This document shows positions 26,798 to 33,908 of a DNA stretch of 64,000 nucleotides, piece by piece. A model generated the notes under the pieces. That model saw only the letters and a list, made by a program, of their open reading frames with translations. It was not told the origin of the DNA and searched no databases. Both the position numbers and the translations under genes were made by a program. Positions within the stretch are counted from its first letter, which is position 1. Each line of letters starts with the position of its first letter. The stretch covers positions 62,001 to 126,000 of the forward strand of contig JBICHT010000149.1 of the NCBI GenBank assembly GCA_043101125.1, given 5' to 3'. The DNA is from JANSXG01 sp043101125. GTDB taxonomy: Bacteria > Planctomycetota > Phycisphaerae > Phycisphaerales > UBA1924.

Positions 26798-28084
26798 ATG
26801 TCCATGGCTCCCCGCACCGTCAGTTCCATCCTGCTGGTCGTGGCCAGCTCGCCCTGCCTCGCTCGAGATCTACCGCTGATCGAGTTCGAGTCGGCAGCTG
26901 GCCCAACACTCCCGGTCATCGCTTCCGATCTGCACGCACTGTCTGGCGAGAGACGCCTGATCGTGCTGCTCCCAGAACTCGACGCCGCGATCTCCACCGA
27001 TGTGACCGTCCCCGGGCAACCCGATGACGAGCCGTTCGCTGTCGGGGGTATCGCTCGCTTTGCCACCCTGGGGGATGTCAACGCCGACGGACGCCAGGAC
27101 CTCATCACCACCGCCCCGACCACCGGACGGGCACATGTGGTGCTCCAATCTTCTGATGGCTCCTTCCATCTGGGGGCCGTACTCCCGGTAGGGACCAGCC
27201 CTTTCGCGCCGGCCTTGGCGGATCTCGATGGAGATCACAAGCCGGAATTGTTTATCCCGCTTCGGGGCGAGGCCAAAATCGCGGTGCTCCCCAACCTCGG
27301 TGGTGGCTTGTTCGCGGCCGGTGATCGGATCGCCTGCGCCCCCCTCCCCGACTCTCTTGCGATCGCCGACTTCGACAAGGACGGCGTACCGGATATCGCG
27401 GTGACCTGCACAGGCATCTCGACGATCCAGATCTATTTCGGATCGCGGATCGACAACACTGTGCGATTCGACACCCCGCCGCAATCACTCCCGACTGGCA
27501 GTTCTCCGCTCGGGCTCGTTCTGTCAGATCTGGACGGCGACGGCTGGCTCGATGTGGCCACCGCGTGCACCGGTTCGTCGTCAATCTCGACCTACTACGG
27601 CGGACCGGGGCGAGACTTCCAGGCTGGCGCATTCCTGTTCGCGGGCACTTCCCCGCAGTCGATCGTCGCGTCCGATCTCGATCAGAACGGTCTTGCTGAC
27701 CTCGTCGTTGCCAACCCCAGCACACAGATGCTTACCGTGCTGCAGAACGCCGGGAGTCGAACCTACACCCGATCAACCGTATCACTCCCGTTCCGCCCAT
27801 CTCGTTTGGCTGCTTCTGATTTTGACGGCGATGGTCGGGACGACTTGTTCGCCTCGAGCCAGACCTCAGTGTTCACCCGCCTCCTGATCAACTCAACCGA
27901 GGTCATCGAGTGCCCCGGCGATGTCACCGGCGACCTGCGTGTCAGCCTTACCGACCTGAATGCGGTGCTGGCCAACTTCGGATCCGAGGATATTCATGCC
28001 GATGCAAACGGTGACGGGCAGATCAATCTTGCGGATCTGAATCTTGTCCTCGCCAACTTCGGCGCGATCTGCGGCGACGAATAA
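26798..28084 (+). CDS. Secreted FG-GAP repeat protein with dockerin-like tail
   Basis: 428 residues. The N-terminus has a weak signal-like stretch (VSSILLVVASSPCLA). From about 75 to 360 there are repeated FG-GAP/VCBS-like units with Asp-rich calcium loops: LGDVNADGRQDL, LADLDGDHKPEL, IADFDKDGVPDI, LSDLDGDGWLDV, ASDLDQNGLADL, ASDFDGDGRDDL, consistent with a seven-bladed integrin-like propeller. The last 55 residues form two dockerin-type EF hands (GDVTGDLRVSLTDLNAVLANF; ADANGDGQINLADLNLVLANF). Probably a cell-surface or secreted binding protein; ligand unknown. Confidence 0.88.
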   Translation: MSMAPRTVSSILLVVASSPCLARDLPLIEFESAAGPTLPVIASDLHALSGERRLIVLLPELDAAISTDVTVPGQPDDEPFAVGGIARFATLGDVNADGRQDLITTAPTTGRAHVVLQSSDGSFHLGAVLPVGTSPFAPALADLDGDHKPELFIPLRGEAKIAVLPNLGGGLFAAGDRIACAPLPDSLAIADFDKDGVPDIAVTCTGISTIQIYFGSRIDNTVRFDTPPQSLPTGSSPLGLVLSDLDGDGWLDVATACTGSSSISTYYGGPGRDFQAGAFLFAGTSPQSIVASDLDQNGLADLVVANPSTQMLTVLQNAGSRTYTRSTVSLPFRPSRLAASDFDGDGRDDLFASSQTSVFTRLLINSTEVIECPGDVTGDLRVSLTDLNAVLANFGSEDIHADANGDGQINLADLNLVLANFGAICGDE

Positions 28085-28110
28085 AGATCTCGTGAGCCAA
28101 CAATGCCCAT

Positions 28111-28134
28111 AAAAAAGCGCCCCCGAAGGGACGC
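28111..28134 (-). terminator. Terminator of the pseudopilin-like gene at 28.2 kb
   Basis: On the minus strand GCGTCCC-TTCG-GGGGCGC forms a 7-bp stem (one G-T pair) with a stable tetraloop, followed by six T. Confidence 0.85.
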
Positions 28135-28161
28135 CCGGGTCGTGAATCCGATGAATCGGGA

Positions 28162-29145
28162 TCAATCGACAGACATCACCTGATTGCTGCGGCGCTCATC
28201 CTCGCTCATGGTGTCTTCGTCCCACCGGCGATTGATCTGATCGAAAATCTGGTTGTGCGCCGTGTCCTTGCCGCCGATCCACTCCACGCTGCCATCGGTA
28301 AAGCAGAAGTTCCCCCCGGCAGAACCGTGGTTGTCCTGTGGCTGATAGCCGGTACGGTCCTTGTCATTTCCGAAGAACGCGAGGTTCGAGCGGAGCGTGC
28401 CCGCGTATCCGGAAGAGAACTGGCCGCCGCCGATGTCGTTGGCGTTTGTCTCATCACCGAGGAAGGCGACCCGAGCGGCCTCATTGTTTTTCAGGCCAGC
28501 GACATAGAAGTAACTGATGTTGTACCAGACGACATCCTTCTCTTCCTTGATCTCTCCGGGAGTCGCGAACGGCCAGCGCCCCGGGTCACCACCGGCCTCA
28601 AGGGTGTCGCCGTCGCTGTCATCGGCAGGGTTCTGAAGCACCGCGAAGTCACCCGGGCCATCTTCCATATACGCACGGAGCAGCGGCTTGCGGTTCGGCG
28701 AGGTGAACGACACGGCCTTCCAACTGCCGTTGCTGTACACCGGGTACCCGGCGTAGTCGCGCGTCCAACTCGTTTGCAAGCCGTCCGCTGCGGCGCGTTC
28801 CTGCTGATCGAGGTTGAAGAAGCCAGCGAAGCCACCGTAGTCCGACTGGCGTGTGAACAGAGTGGTCGGGGGGATGATGCGACTGGTCTGTCCCACGACA
28901 CCGCCCGGCCCCGGGGTCACGATCGGGTAGACCCCGTCGTACTCGACCGCGTAGACCTGCATGATGAGTTGGATGTTCTTCAGGTTGCTGGCCGACTGCG
29001 CGCGGTAGGCGGACTCACGGGCCTTGCCGAGTGCGGGAAGCAGAATCCCGATGAGCAGCGCGATCACCGCGACAACCACCAGCAGTTCGATCAGCGTGAA
29101 GCCGCGTCGGGCGGCGGTGTGAAGGCGATCAGTTCCGTAGGTCAT
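28162..29145 (-). CDS. Type II pseudopilin-like protein with DG sorting motif
   Basis: 327 residues. A short leader ends in RRG, then FTLIELLVVVAVIALLIGIL, the class III signal cleaved and methylated by prepilin peptidase, with Glu5 present. The rest is a large exported domain. Near the end NHGSAGGNFCFTDGSVEW resembles the H-X9-DG motif of planctomycete pilin-like proteins, here with ten residues between His and DG. AAGGATCGGGCC precedes the ATG at 29145. It is divergent from a LacI-type regulator, with an operator 80 bases before its start, so repression by that protein is likely. Confidence 0.9.
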   Translation of the reverse strand: MTYGTDRLHTAARRGFTLIELLVVVAVIALLIGILLPALGKARESAYRAQSASNLKNIQLIMQVYAVEYDGVYPIVTPGPGGVVGQTSRIIPPTTLFTRQSDYGGFAGFFNLDQQERAAADGLQTSWTRDYAGYPVYSNGSWKAVSFTSPNRKPLLRAYMEDGPGDFAVLQNPADDSDGDTLEAGGDPGRWPFATPGEIKEEKDVVWYNISYFYVAGLKNNEAARVAFLGDETNANDIGGGQFSSGYAGTLRSNLAFFGNDKDRTGYQPQDNHGSAGGNFCFTDGSVEWIGGKDTAHNQIFDQINRRWDEDTMSEDERRSNQVMSVD

Positions 29146-29224
29146 GGCCCGATCCTTTGCATTCCAGTGCTGGACGGTGTGCCAGCGTGTGTTCCGGTTG
29201 AATATCCGGCCTCAACAAAGAGCA

Positions 29225-29240
29225 GGTAAAATGTTTTACC
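29225..29240. promoter_or_regulatory. LacI-family operator 1
   Basis: GGTAAAATGTTTTACC: perfect 7-bp arms around a 2-base centre. It sits 80 bases before the pseudopilin-like start at 29145. The 14-base core GTAAAATGTTTTAC is identical to operator 2. Confidence 0.85.
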
Positions 29241-29454
29241 AACTCTTCAAGTGTACTTGTTCATCGACTTGGTTCAAGTGTCGAGGTCCGCGAACCCGCA
29301 ATTTCTTTCGCTTTATGCTCAAATTCCCTCTCGCGGAGTGGGATTCGTAAATCACGCCACCCACTCCACTAACCGTTCGCTCATGCACCGCCCACACCAC
29401 CAAGAAGAGCCACCAATTCAGGCTGAAATTCGGCTGGATTCCCCGGCGGTATGC

Positions 29455-29470
29455 AGTAAAATGTTTTACT
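29455..29470. promoter_or_regulatory. LacI-family operator 2
   Basis: AGTAAAATGTTTTACT: perfect 7-bp arms, 60 bases before the regulator start. It lies exactly 230 bp from operator 1, about 22 helical turns, which would place both on the same DNA face and permit looping. Autoregulation is likely. Confidence 0.85.
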
Positions 29471-29529
29471 AGCGGGGCCGGGCAATCCCTGAGCACCCCG
29501 CCGACACACCGTTGGTTGATGAGGTCCGA

Positions 29530-30570
29530 ATGGCAAAGCAGCGAGCAAATATCCGAGATGTCGCGAAAGAGTCGGGAGTCTCGCTCACGACCGTCTCTCT
29601 GGTCATCAATAAGAATGACCAGCGGATCTCCGAGCCCACCCGCCAGAGAGTCCTTGAGGCGATCGAGAAGCTCGCGTACACCCCGTCCCGACTCGCGCGG
29701 GGCTTGCCCAACCGGCGTGCCAACACCCTGGCCATCCTGGTCCCGCAACTCCAGAACGCCTTCGCGGATGTCTACTTTGGCGAACTGATCTCCGGCATCT
29801 ACGAGGAAGCCGCGGCACGGGGATTCCGCATCCTACTCGAAGTGGCACGACGCGATTACATCAAGCGTCGCGAGTACATGCAGCTCCTCGAAGACTGCTC
29901 GGTTGATGGTATTTTCTTCCTCGGGGCCACCGAAGAGCACAAGTTTCTCGAAGAATTCGATGGATCCGACCGCCCGCTCATGGTCGTGAACAACCACTTC
30001 ACCCAGTGGGATCTCCACCAGGTGGTTTGTGATTACCCGGCCGCCGGCTCAGTCGCGGCGGATCACCTCATCGAACTCGGGCACACCCGCATTGCCCATA
30101 TCTCCGGGCCGAGTGATGTGGTGCTCACGACCCGCGAACTCACGGACTCGTTCGTGAAGCGTCTGAGCCACCACGGCGTGCGCCTCAGCAAGGCCATGAT
30201 CGCGGGCGGCGAATTCCAGGTCGAGACCGCCAAACTCGCGTGTGACGAACTTCTCGAGCGCGACCCGCAACTCACGGCCATCTTCTGCGCGAACGACAAA
30301 ATGGCACTCGGGGCCTACCAGTCCCTGCGAGCGTCGGGTCGCATGCCCGGCAAGGATGTCGCGGTCGTCGGCTGCGACGACAACCCGGTCGCGGCTCTCT
30401 CCGCTCCCCCACTTACCACGGTTCGTATGAACTTCTTTGAAGTTGGAGCAGAATCCTGCCGGCAGATGATCTCACTCATCGATTCCCGGAACGGCGACAA
30501 GCCGGACCGCGTCAGCGAGCGAATCCCTGTGGAACTGATCCGACGGGCTTCGACCTTCAAGATCGGTTGA
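29530..30570 (+). CDS. LacI-family transcriptional regulator
   Basis: A 346-residue repressor-type regulator. N-terminal LacI helix-turn-helix: ANIRDVAKESGVSLTTVSLV, with hinge helix YTPSRLARGL. Periplasmic-binding-like effector domain from about 60 (NTLAILVPQLQNAFADVYFG; IFCANDKMALGAYQSLR; VVGCDDNPVAALSAPPLTTV). GAGGTCCGA before the ATG at 29530 decides the start over the upstream TTG. Effectors of this family are usually sugars or nucleosides; which one is not readable here. The flanking operators predict control of itself and the pseudopilin-like gene. Confidence 0.95.
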   Translation: MAKQRANIRDVAKESGVSLTTVSLVINKNDQRISEPTRQRVLEAIEKLAYTPSRLARGLPNRRANTLAILVPQLQNAFADVYFGELISGIYEEAAARGFRILLEVARRDYIKRREYMQLLEDCSVDGIFFLGATEEHKFLEEFDGSDRPLMVVNNHFTQWDLHQVVCDYPAAGSVAADHLIELGHTRIAHISGPSDVVLTTRELTDSFVKRLSHHGVRLSKAMIAGGEFQVETAKLACDELLERDPQLTAIFCANDKMALGAYQSLRASGRMPGKDVAVVGCDDNPVAALSAPPLTTVRMNFFEVGAESCRQMISLIDSRNGDKPDRVSERIPVELIRRASTFKIG

Positions 30571-30614
30571 ATACGGCCACTTGAACACGGATATGGGGCA
30601 ACCGTATCTCGAGT

Positions 30615-30620
30615 TATGCT
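30615..30620 (+). promoter_or_regulatory. -10-like element, probable leaderless promoter
   Basis: TATGCT ends 6 bases before the ATG at 30627; no Shine-Dalgarno. Confidence 0.55.
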
Positions 30621-30626
30621 GGTGAC

Positions 30627-31370
30627 ATGAAGAAATTCAGCCCGAAAGTCATAGAGGCCATCGGCTTCTATGTCTATCTGTACATCGACCCTCGGAACCA
30701 GCAGGTCTTTTACATAGGCAAAGGGTGCGGCAACCGCGTCTTCAGCCACCTCCGCGTCAAGGATGACTCGGAGAAGGCCCGGATTATCTCGGAACTCGAC
30801 AAACTCAACATCAAACCACAGATCGAGCTTCTCAAGTACGGACTGAGCGAAGAAGAAGCGCTTCTTGTCGAAGCCACGGCAATCGATCTGATCAACATCG
30901 CGAACCTTACAAACGCTGCTCGCGGACACGGCTCCCGGTTCGGAGCACGCGCTTCAGTCGAGGAAGTCCAAGCAACGCTAAGCGCCGATCCGGTCACGGT
31001 GACTCACAACTGCTTGCTCATCAATATCAATCGTGAATTTCGTTACGGGCTCACACCGATCGAGCTTTACGATGCCACGCGAAGCGCATGGCGCCTTGGC
31101 TTAAAGAGGGAGAGCGTGGACTACGCGTTGAGTGTGTATCGAGGCATCGTTCGGGAGGTGTATCGGATCGCGACATGGCTCCCGAGCGGATCAACGATGC
31201 GACTCCGCGATGCGGCTACGGAGGGTCGTGCTCCTGATCGCGAAGGACGCTGGGAATTTGTAGGTGAAGTCGCAGACGACGAAATACGCAAGCGCTACCT
31301 TGGAAAATCGGTCGCGGCGTACTTTCCGCCTGGAAACCAGAACCCTGTGAAGTATGTGAACGCAGGGTAG
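30627..31370 (+). CDS. GIY-YIG domain protein (LEM3/COG3680-like)
   Basis: 247 residues. The N-terminal ~100 residues carry a GIY-YIG nuclease-type fold: FYVYLYIDPRN, then QVFYIGKGCGNRVFSH (YIG with downstream Arg), and a Glu in EEALLVEATAIDLI as the metal ligand. The C-terminal 140 residues are unassigned. This domain arrangement is seen in LEM-3-like endonuclease homologues. It probably cuts or binds DNA; the target is unknown. A single gene between a leaderless promoter and a terminator, with somewhat lower G+C than neighbours, so possibly acquired. Confidence 0.82.
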   Translation: MKKFSPKVIEAIGFYVYLYIDPRNQQVFYIGKGCGNRVFSHLRVKDDSEKARIISELDKLNIKPQIELLKYGLSEEEALLVEATAIDLINIANLTNAARGHGSRFGARASVEEVQATLSADPVTVTHNCLLININREFRYGLTPIELYDATRSAWRLGLKRESVDYALSVYRGIVREVYRIATWLPSGSTMRLRDAATEGRAPDREGRWEFVGEVADDEIRKRYLGKSVAAYFPPGNQNPVKYVNAG

Positions 31371-31376
31371 GCGCAC

Positions 31377-31404
31377 AAAAAAACCCGCCATCTGGCGGGT
31401 TTTT
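31377..31404. terminator. Bidirectional terminator
   Basis: CCCGCCA-TC-TGGCGGG stem flanked by seven A on the left and five T on the right. It can end both the GIY-YIG gene and the tRNA-Phe transcript from the opposite strand. Confidence 0.92.
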
Positions 31405-31408
31405 CGAA

Positions 31409-31481
31409 TGGGCAGACCCGGACTTGAACCGGGGACACCGGCATTTTCAATGCCGTGCTCTACCAACTGAGCTATCTGCCC
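31409..31481 (-). tRNA. tRNA-Phe (GAA)
   Basis: 73-base cloverleaf on the minus strand: acceptor GGGCAGA/TCTGCCC, D arm GCTC/GAGC, anticodon stem CGGCA/TGCCG with loop TTGAAAA, T arm CCCGG/CCGGG with TTCAAGT. Discriminator A; CCA is not encoded. Confidence 0.98.
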
Positions 31482-31750
31482 GCTCCGTGGTCGCGTGCGA
31501 CCGGTCGGGTCGCGGAGCATACCAAAGCGTGTTCTGTGTGGTCAACAGACCGGCTTCGATCGACCAGAGTCTTGCTCCAGATGAGAAAACCCAGCCGAGA
31601 ATGCGGACCTGCCCTGCAATACACACGATTTCGGTGCGTTGTGCCGATGAGATGGCTGTGCGCACCACCATCGCTCGCAGGAAATCCCTGGCGGGCAGGA
31701 GCGGCGAGGCTTTATCCGCTCTCAGAAACGCGGAGAATTCCGCGCCGGGG

Positions 31751-31758
31751 GATACTGT
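31751..31758 (+). promoter_or_regulatory. -10-like element before the ECF sigma gene
   Basis: GATACT (31751-31756) ends 6 bases before the ATG at 31763; overlapping TACTGT ends 4 bases before. No Shine-Dalgarno. The 281 bases from tRNA-Phe to this gene otherwise hold nothing I can support. Confidence 0.4.
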
Positions 31759-31762
31759 TGGC

Positions 31763-32365
31763 ATGGATGACGGCTCGCCTCGCGGCAACGCGCATCAAGC
31801 GAACTCCGATGACGCCGCGGCGGTGCAGTCGCTGCTGTCACGCGCCGCCGACGGGGACCAGCAGGCTTGGCGCGATATTATCGGGCTGTACGGTCGCCGG
31901 GTCTTCGCCATGGTGAAATCCCACCTCCGCAGCGATGAACTCGCCGAGGAAATCACCCAGTCGGTCTTCGTGACCGTCGCCCAGAAGCTCCCAGGCTCGA
32001 ATTCCGGCGGATATCGCGAGCAGGGCAGCTTTGAGCCCTGGCTCTTTCGGATCACCATGAATCGGGTTCGGGACGAAGCCCGCCGAGCCAAGCGTCAGGC
32101 GCGTCCCACCGACCCGGAGACCATTTCCAGGGCGATGCCAGCCTCAGAAGCCGACCCGGCCACCTTTGAAGCCGATCCTCAGCACCAGCAACTTCGGGAC
32201 GCTCTGGACCGCCTGGAGGACGCAGACCGAGAAATCATCGACATGCGCCACATCGGCGGGATGTCGTTCAAACAGATCGCTGCGGTCCTCGATGCCCCGA
32301 TCGGGACCGTCCTCGCCCGTCACCATCGTGCTCTCAAGAAACTCCGCAATACCCTTGAATCCTGA
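31763..32365 (+). CDS. ECF-type RNA polymerase sigma factor
   Basis: 200 residues. Region 2 at about 20-105 (DGDQQAWRDIIGLYGRRV; LAEEITQSVFVTVAQKL; FEPWLFRITMNRVRDEARR) and region 4 at about 140-198 (DREIIDMRHIGGMSFKQIA; GTVLARHHRALKKLRNTL). A longer frame runs back through the tRNA region and is rejected. It is followed by a membrane protein and a periplasmic coiled-coil protein, the layout of a sigma/anti-sigma/sensor module; that reading is inference. Confidence 0.92.
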   Translation: MDDGSPRGNAHQANSDDAAAVQSLLSRAADGDQQAWRDIIGLYGRRVFAMVKSHLRSDELAEEITQSVFVTVAQKLPGSNSGGYREQGSFEPWLFRITMNRVRDEARRAKRQARPTDPETISRAMPASEADPATFEADPQHQQLRDALDRLEDADREIIDMRHIGGMSFKQIAAVLDAPIGTVLARHHRALKKLRNTLES

Positions 32366-32410
32366 TCGTTCTGCCCCTGATGGCATCCTTCGCTTGCCAT
32401 GGAGAACCCC

Positions 32411-32929
32411 ATGACCGACCCCTCAAAACGCCAGTCCTACCAACACCACGCCGCGGGCCTCACGCCCGAGGAGCGTCAGTTGGCCCACCGGCTCGATGCA
32501 CTGGGCGAAGCGGATCGTGGTTCGGTCCCGTCTGGTCTTGAGGACCGGGTATTCACGGCCTCGGCCAGCCACCTGCCCGCCCCCAAGCCGCTCGGCGGGG
32601 CCGCCCTGTTCTCGGCCCGTTCATGGCACGCCTGGGTCGCGTTGGCCGCCTGCTTCCTGATCGCCACCGGCATCGGGTGGTTCACTTTGACGCCGGGTGG
32701 CGGCGGTCACCCGGCCCCCTCCGGCAACGGCTCTTCGATCGCCCTCGCCGAACTCGAAGCCGAGGTCGGCTTCACGCTCGATGCGCTGCTCGCCTCGTAC
32801 GACTTTGAGGTCGCCGAATCGACGGAGAGCGGATCATCCGATGCCTCCTCTGTCCAGGACGACTCGTTCTGGGGCACGACGCTGGACGATGAATTCTTGA
32901 ACGGATTTGAGACGGAGGTCTCTCTCTAA
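32411..32929 (+). CDS. Single-pass membrane protein, candidate anti-sigma factor
   Basis: 172 residues. The ATG at 32411 follows GGAG with 6-base spacing and is preferred to the ATG at 32399. The cytoplasmic N-terminal half (PEERQLAHRLDALGEAD) is followed by one membrane helix (about 75-95, WVALAACFLIATGIGWFTL) and an acidic, Ser-rich outer tail. It has no ZAS zinc motif. Position directly after the sigma gene suggests anti-sigma function. The stop overlaps the next start (TAATG). Confidence 0.75.
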   Translation: MTDPSKRQSYQHHAAGLTPEERQLAHRLDALGEADRGSVPSGLEDRVFTASASHLPAPKPLGGAALFSARSWHAWVALAACFLIATGIGWFTLTPGGGGHPAPSGNGSSIALAELEAEVGFTLDALLASYDFEVAESTESGSSDASSVQDDSFWGTTLDDEFLNGFETEVSL

Positions 32930-33861
32930 TGCGCAACCCGAGCCGATTCATTGTGCCCCTGCTGGGAGCCTTGCTCTTTGCCCTGCCGGTCTCTACGACC
33001 GTCGCCGCCGCTCCCCCGCCTCCCGCACAACCGCGTCCAACCGACGGCACGGTTGACGGACCGCCTGACGCAGAGCGTGACGCCGAAGCGAGAAACCATG
33101 CCCGTCGAATGATCATGGCACGGCTCGAGCGCATCCGCGCAGAAGAAGCCAGCCTTGAGGCAACGCTAGCCGCCATCGAAGCCGGGCAACCGCTCCACGA
33201 GTTGCGAATCCCCGGACGACAGGACCGTGGCCCGGAGGCAGGCCCCGACGACGAGCGGATTCGCCGGGATGGTGACCGTGAACGCGAGGCCCCAATCCGG
33301 GAAGATTTCACCGATGAGCAGATTGAGGCCTTCATCGCCGAGGTCTACCCGGAATGGATCGCGCAGATCGAGAAAATCCGACAGCACGACCCCGATGCTC
33401 TTCAGAAATTGCTGCGTGATCGCCGTCCGCGCTTGGTCGAGTTAATGATTGAGCGTCGGGATCACCCGGCAGTTTTTGAGGCCAGGCAAAAATTCGCGCG
33501 TTCCGAGATGATGATTCGGCGCGTCGCGTGGTCCCTGGCCAGAGCCGAAAATCCCGAGGAACGCCAGCAGGCGGAAGCGAAACTGGACACGCTCATCGGT
33601 GAGCAGTTCGATCTGCGAATCGGAGTCCTCGAGGCCGAGCTCGCGGAAGTCGAGACCGACGCGGCGAAGAAACGCGCAGAAATCGCCGAAGCCCGTGAGA
33701 ACCGCGACACCCTGATCGTCGAACGCAAGGCAGACCTCATCCGCGCGATTCGTGAACGGCGCCCAGGACCTCGCGGCGATGACTCACCAGGCCGAGGAGG
33801 CCGACCAGGACGACCCGGCCCGGAAAGACCTGGAGGCCCCCAAGGTTCTCCCCGGCGCTGA
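32929..33861 (+). CDS. Periplasmic coiled-coil protein
   Basis: 310 residues. Signal peptide (FIVPLLGALLFALPVSTTVA), then a charged helical domain: RRMIMARLERIRAEEASLEA, FTDEQIEAFIAEVYPEWIAQ, and a long Arg/Glu coiled coil from about 185 to 275, ending in a Gly/Pro/Arg-rich tail. Loosely reminiscent of Spy/CpxP or zinc-resistance sensor helices but not assignable. Coupled by TAATG to the candidate anti-sigma gene, so possibly the extracytoplasmic sensor of that module. Confidence 0.75.
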   Translation: MRNPSRFIVPLLGALLFALPVSTTVAAAPPPPAQPRPTDGTVDGPPDAERDAEARNHARRMIMARLERIRAEEASLEATLAAIEAGQPLHELRIPGRQDRGPEAGPDDERIRRDGDREREAPIREDFTDEQIEAFIAEVYPEWIAQIEKIRQHDPDALQKLLRDRRPRLVELMIERRDHPAVFEARQKFARSEMMIRRVAWSLARAENPEERQQAEAKLDTLIGEQFDLRIGVLEAELAEVETDAAKKRAEIAEARENRDTLIVERKADLIRAIRERRPGPRGDDSPGRGGRPGRPGPERPGGPQGSPRR

Positions 33862-33896
33862 TCTGTTCGGGGTTCAACCTCCACGCCGGAGTCCGG

Positions 33897-33902
33897 TATG
33901 CT
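33897..33902 (+). promoter_or_regulatory. -10-like element, probable leaderless promoter of the transporter operon
   Basis: TATGCT ends 6 bases before the ATG at 33909; TTCAAC at 33873-33878 is a weak -35, 18 bases upstream. No ribosome site. Confidence 0.5.
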
Positions 33903-33908
33903 CTGCGC

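Larger units (their letters stand above)
29146..29529. other. Divergent control region (384 bp)
   Basis: No gene is supported here. It contains the two palindromic operators and must hold the promoters of both flanking genes. It is more A+T-rich than surrounding DNA around each operator. Confidence 0.7.

Noticed and set aside
26208..28081. Repeated calcium-loop DNA as a CRISPR or tandem DNA repeat
   Set aside because: The repeats are protein-level (EF-hand and FG-GAP loops) with diverged codons and no spacer structure.
31424..31762. N-terminal extension of the sigma factor from an upstream start
   Set aside because: The extension would overlap tRNA-Phe and is not sigma-like; the ATG at 31763 begins the family region and has a -10 element before it.
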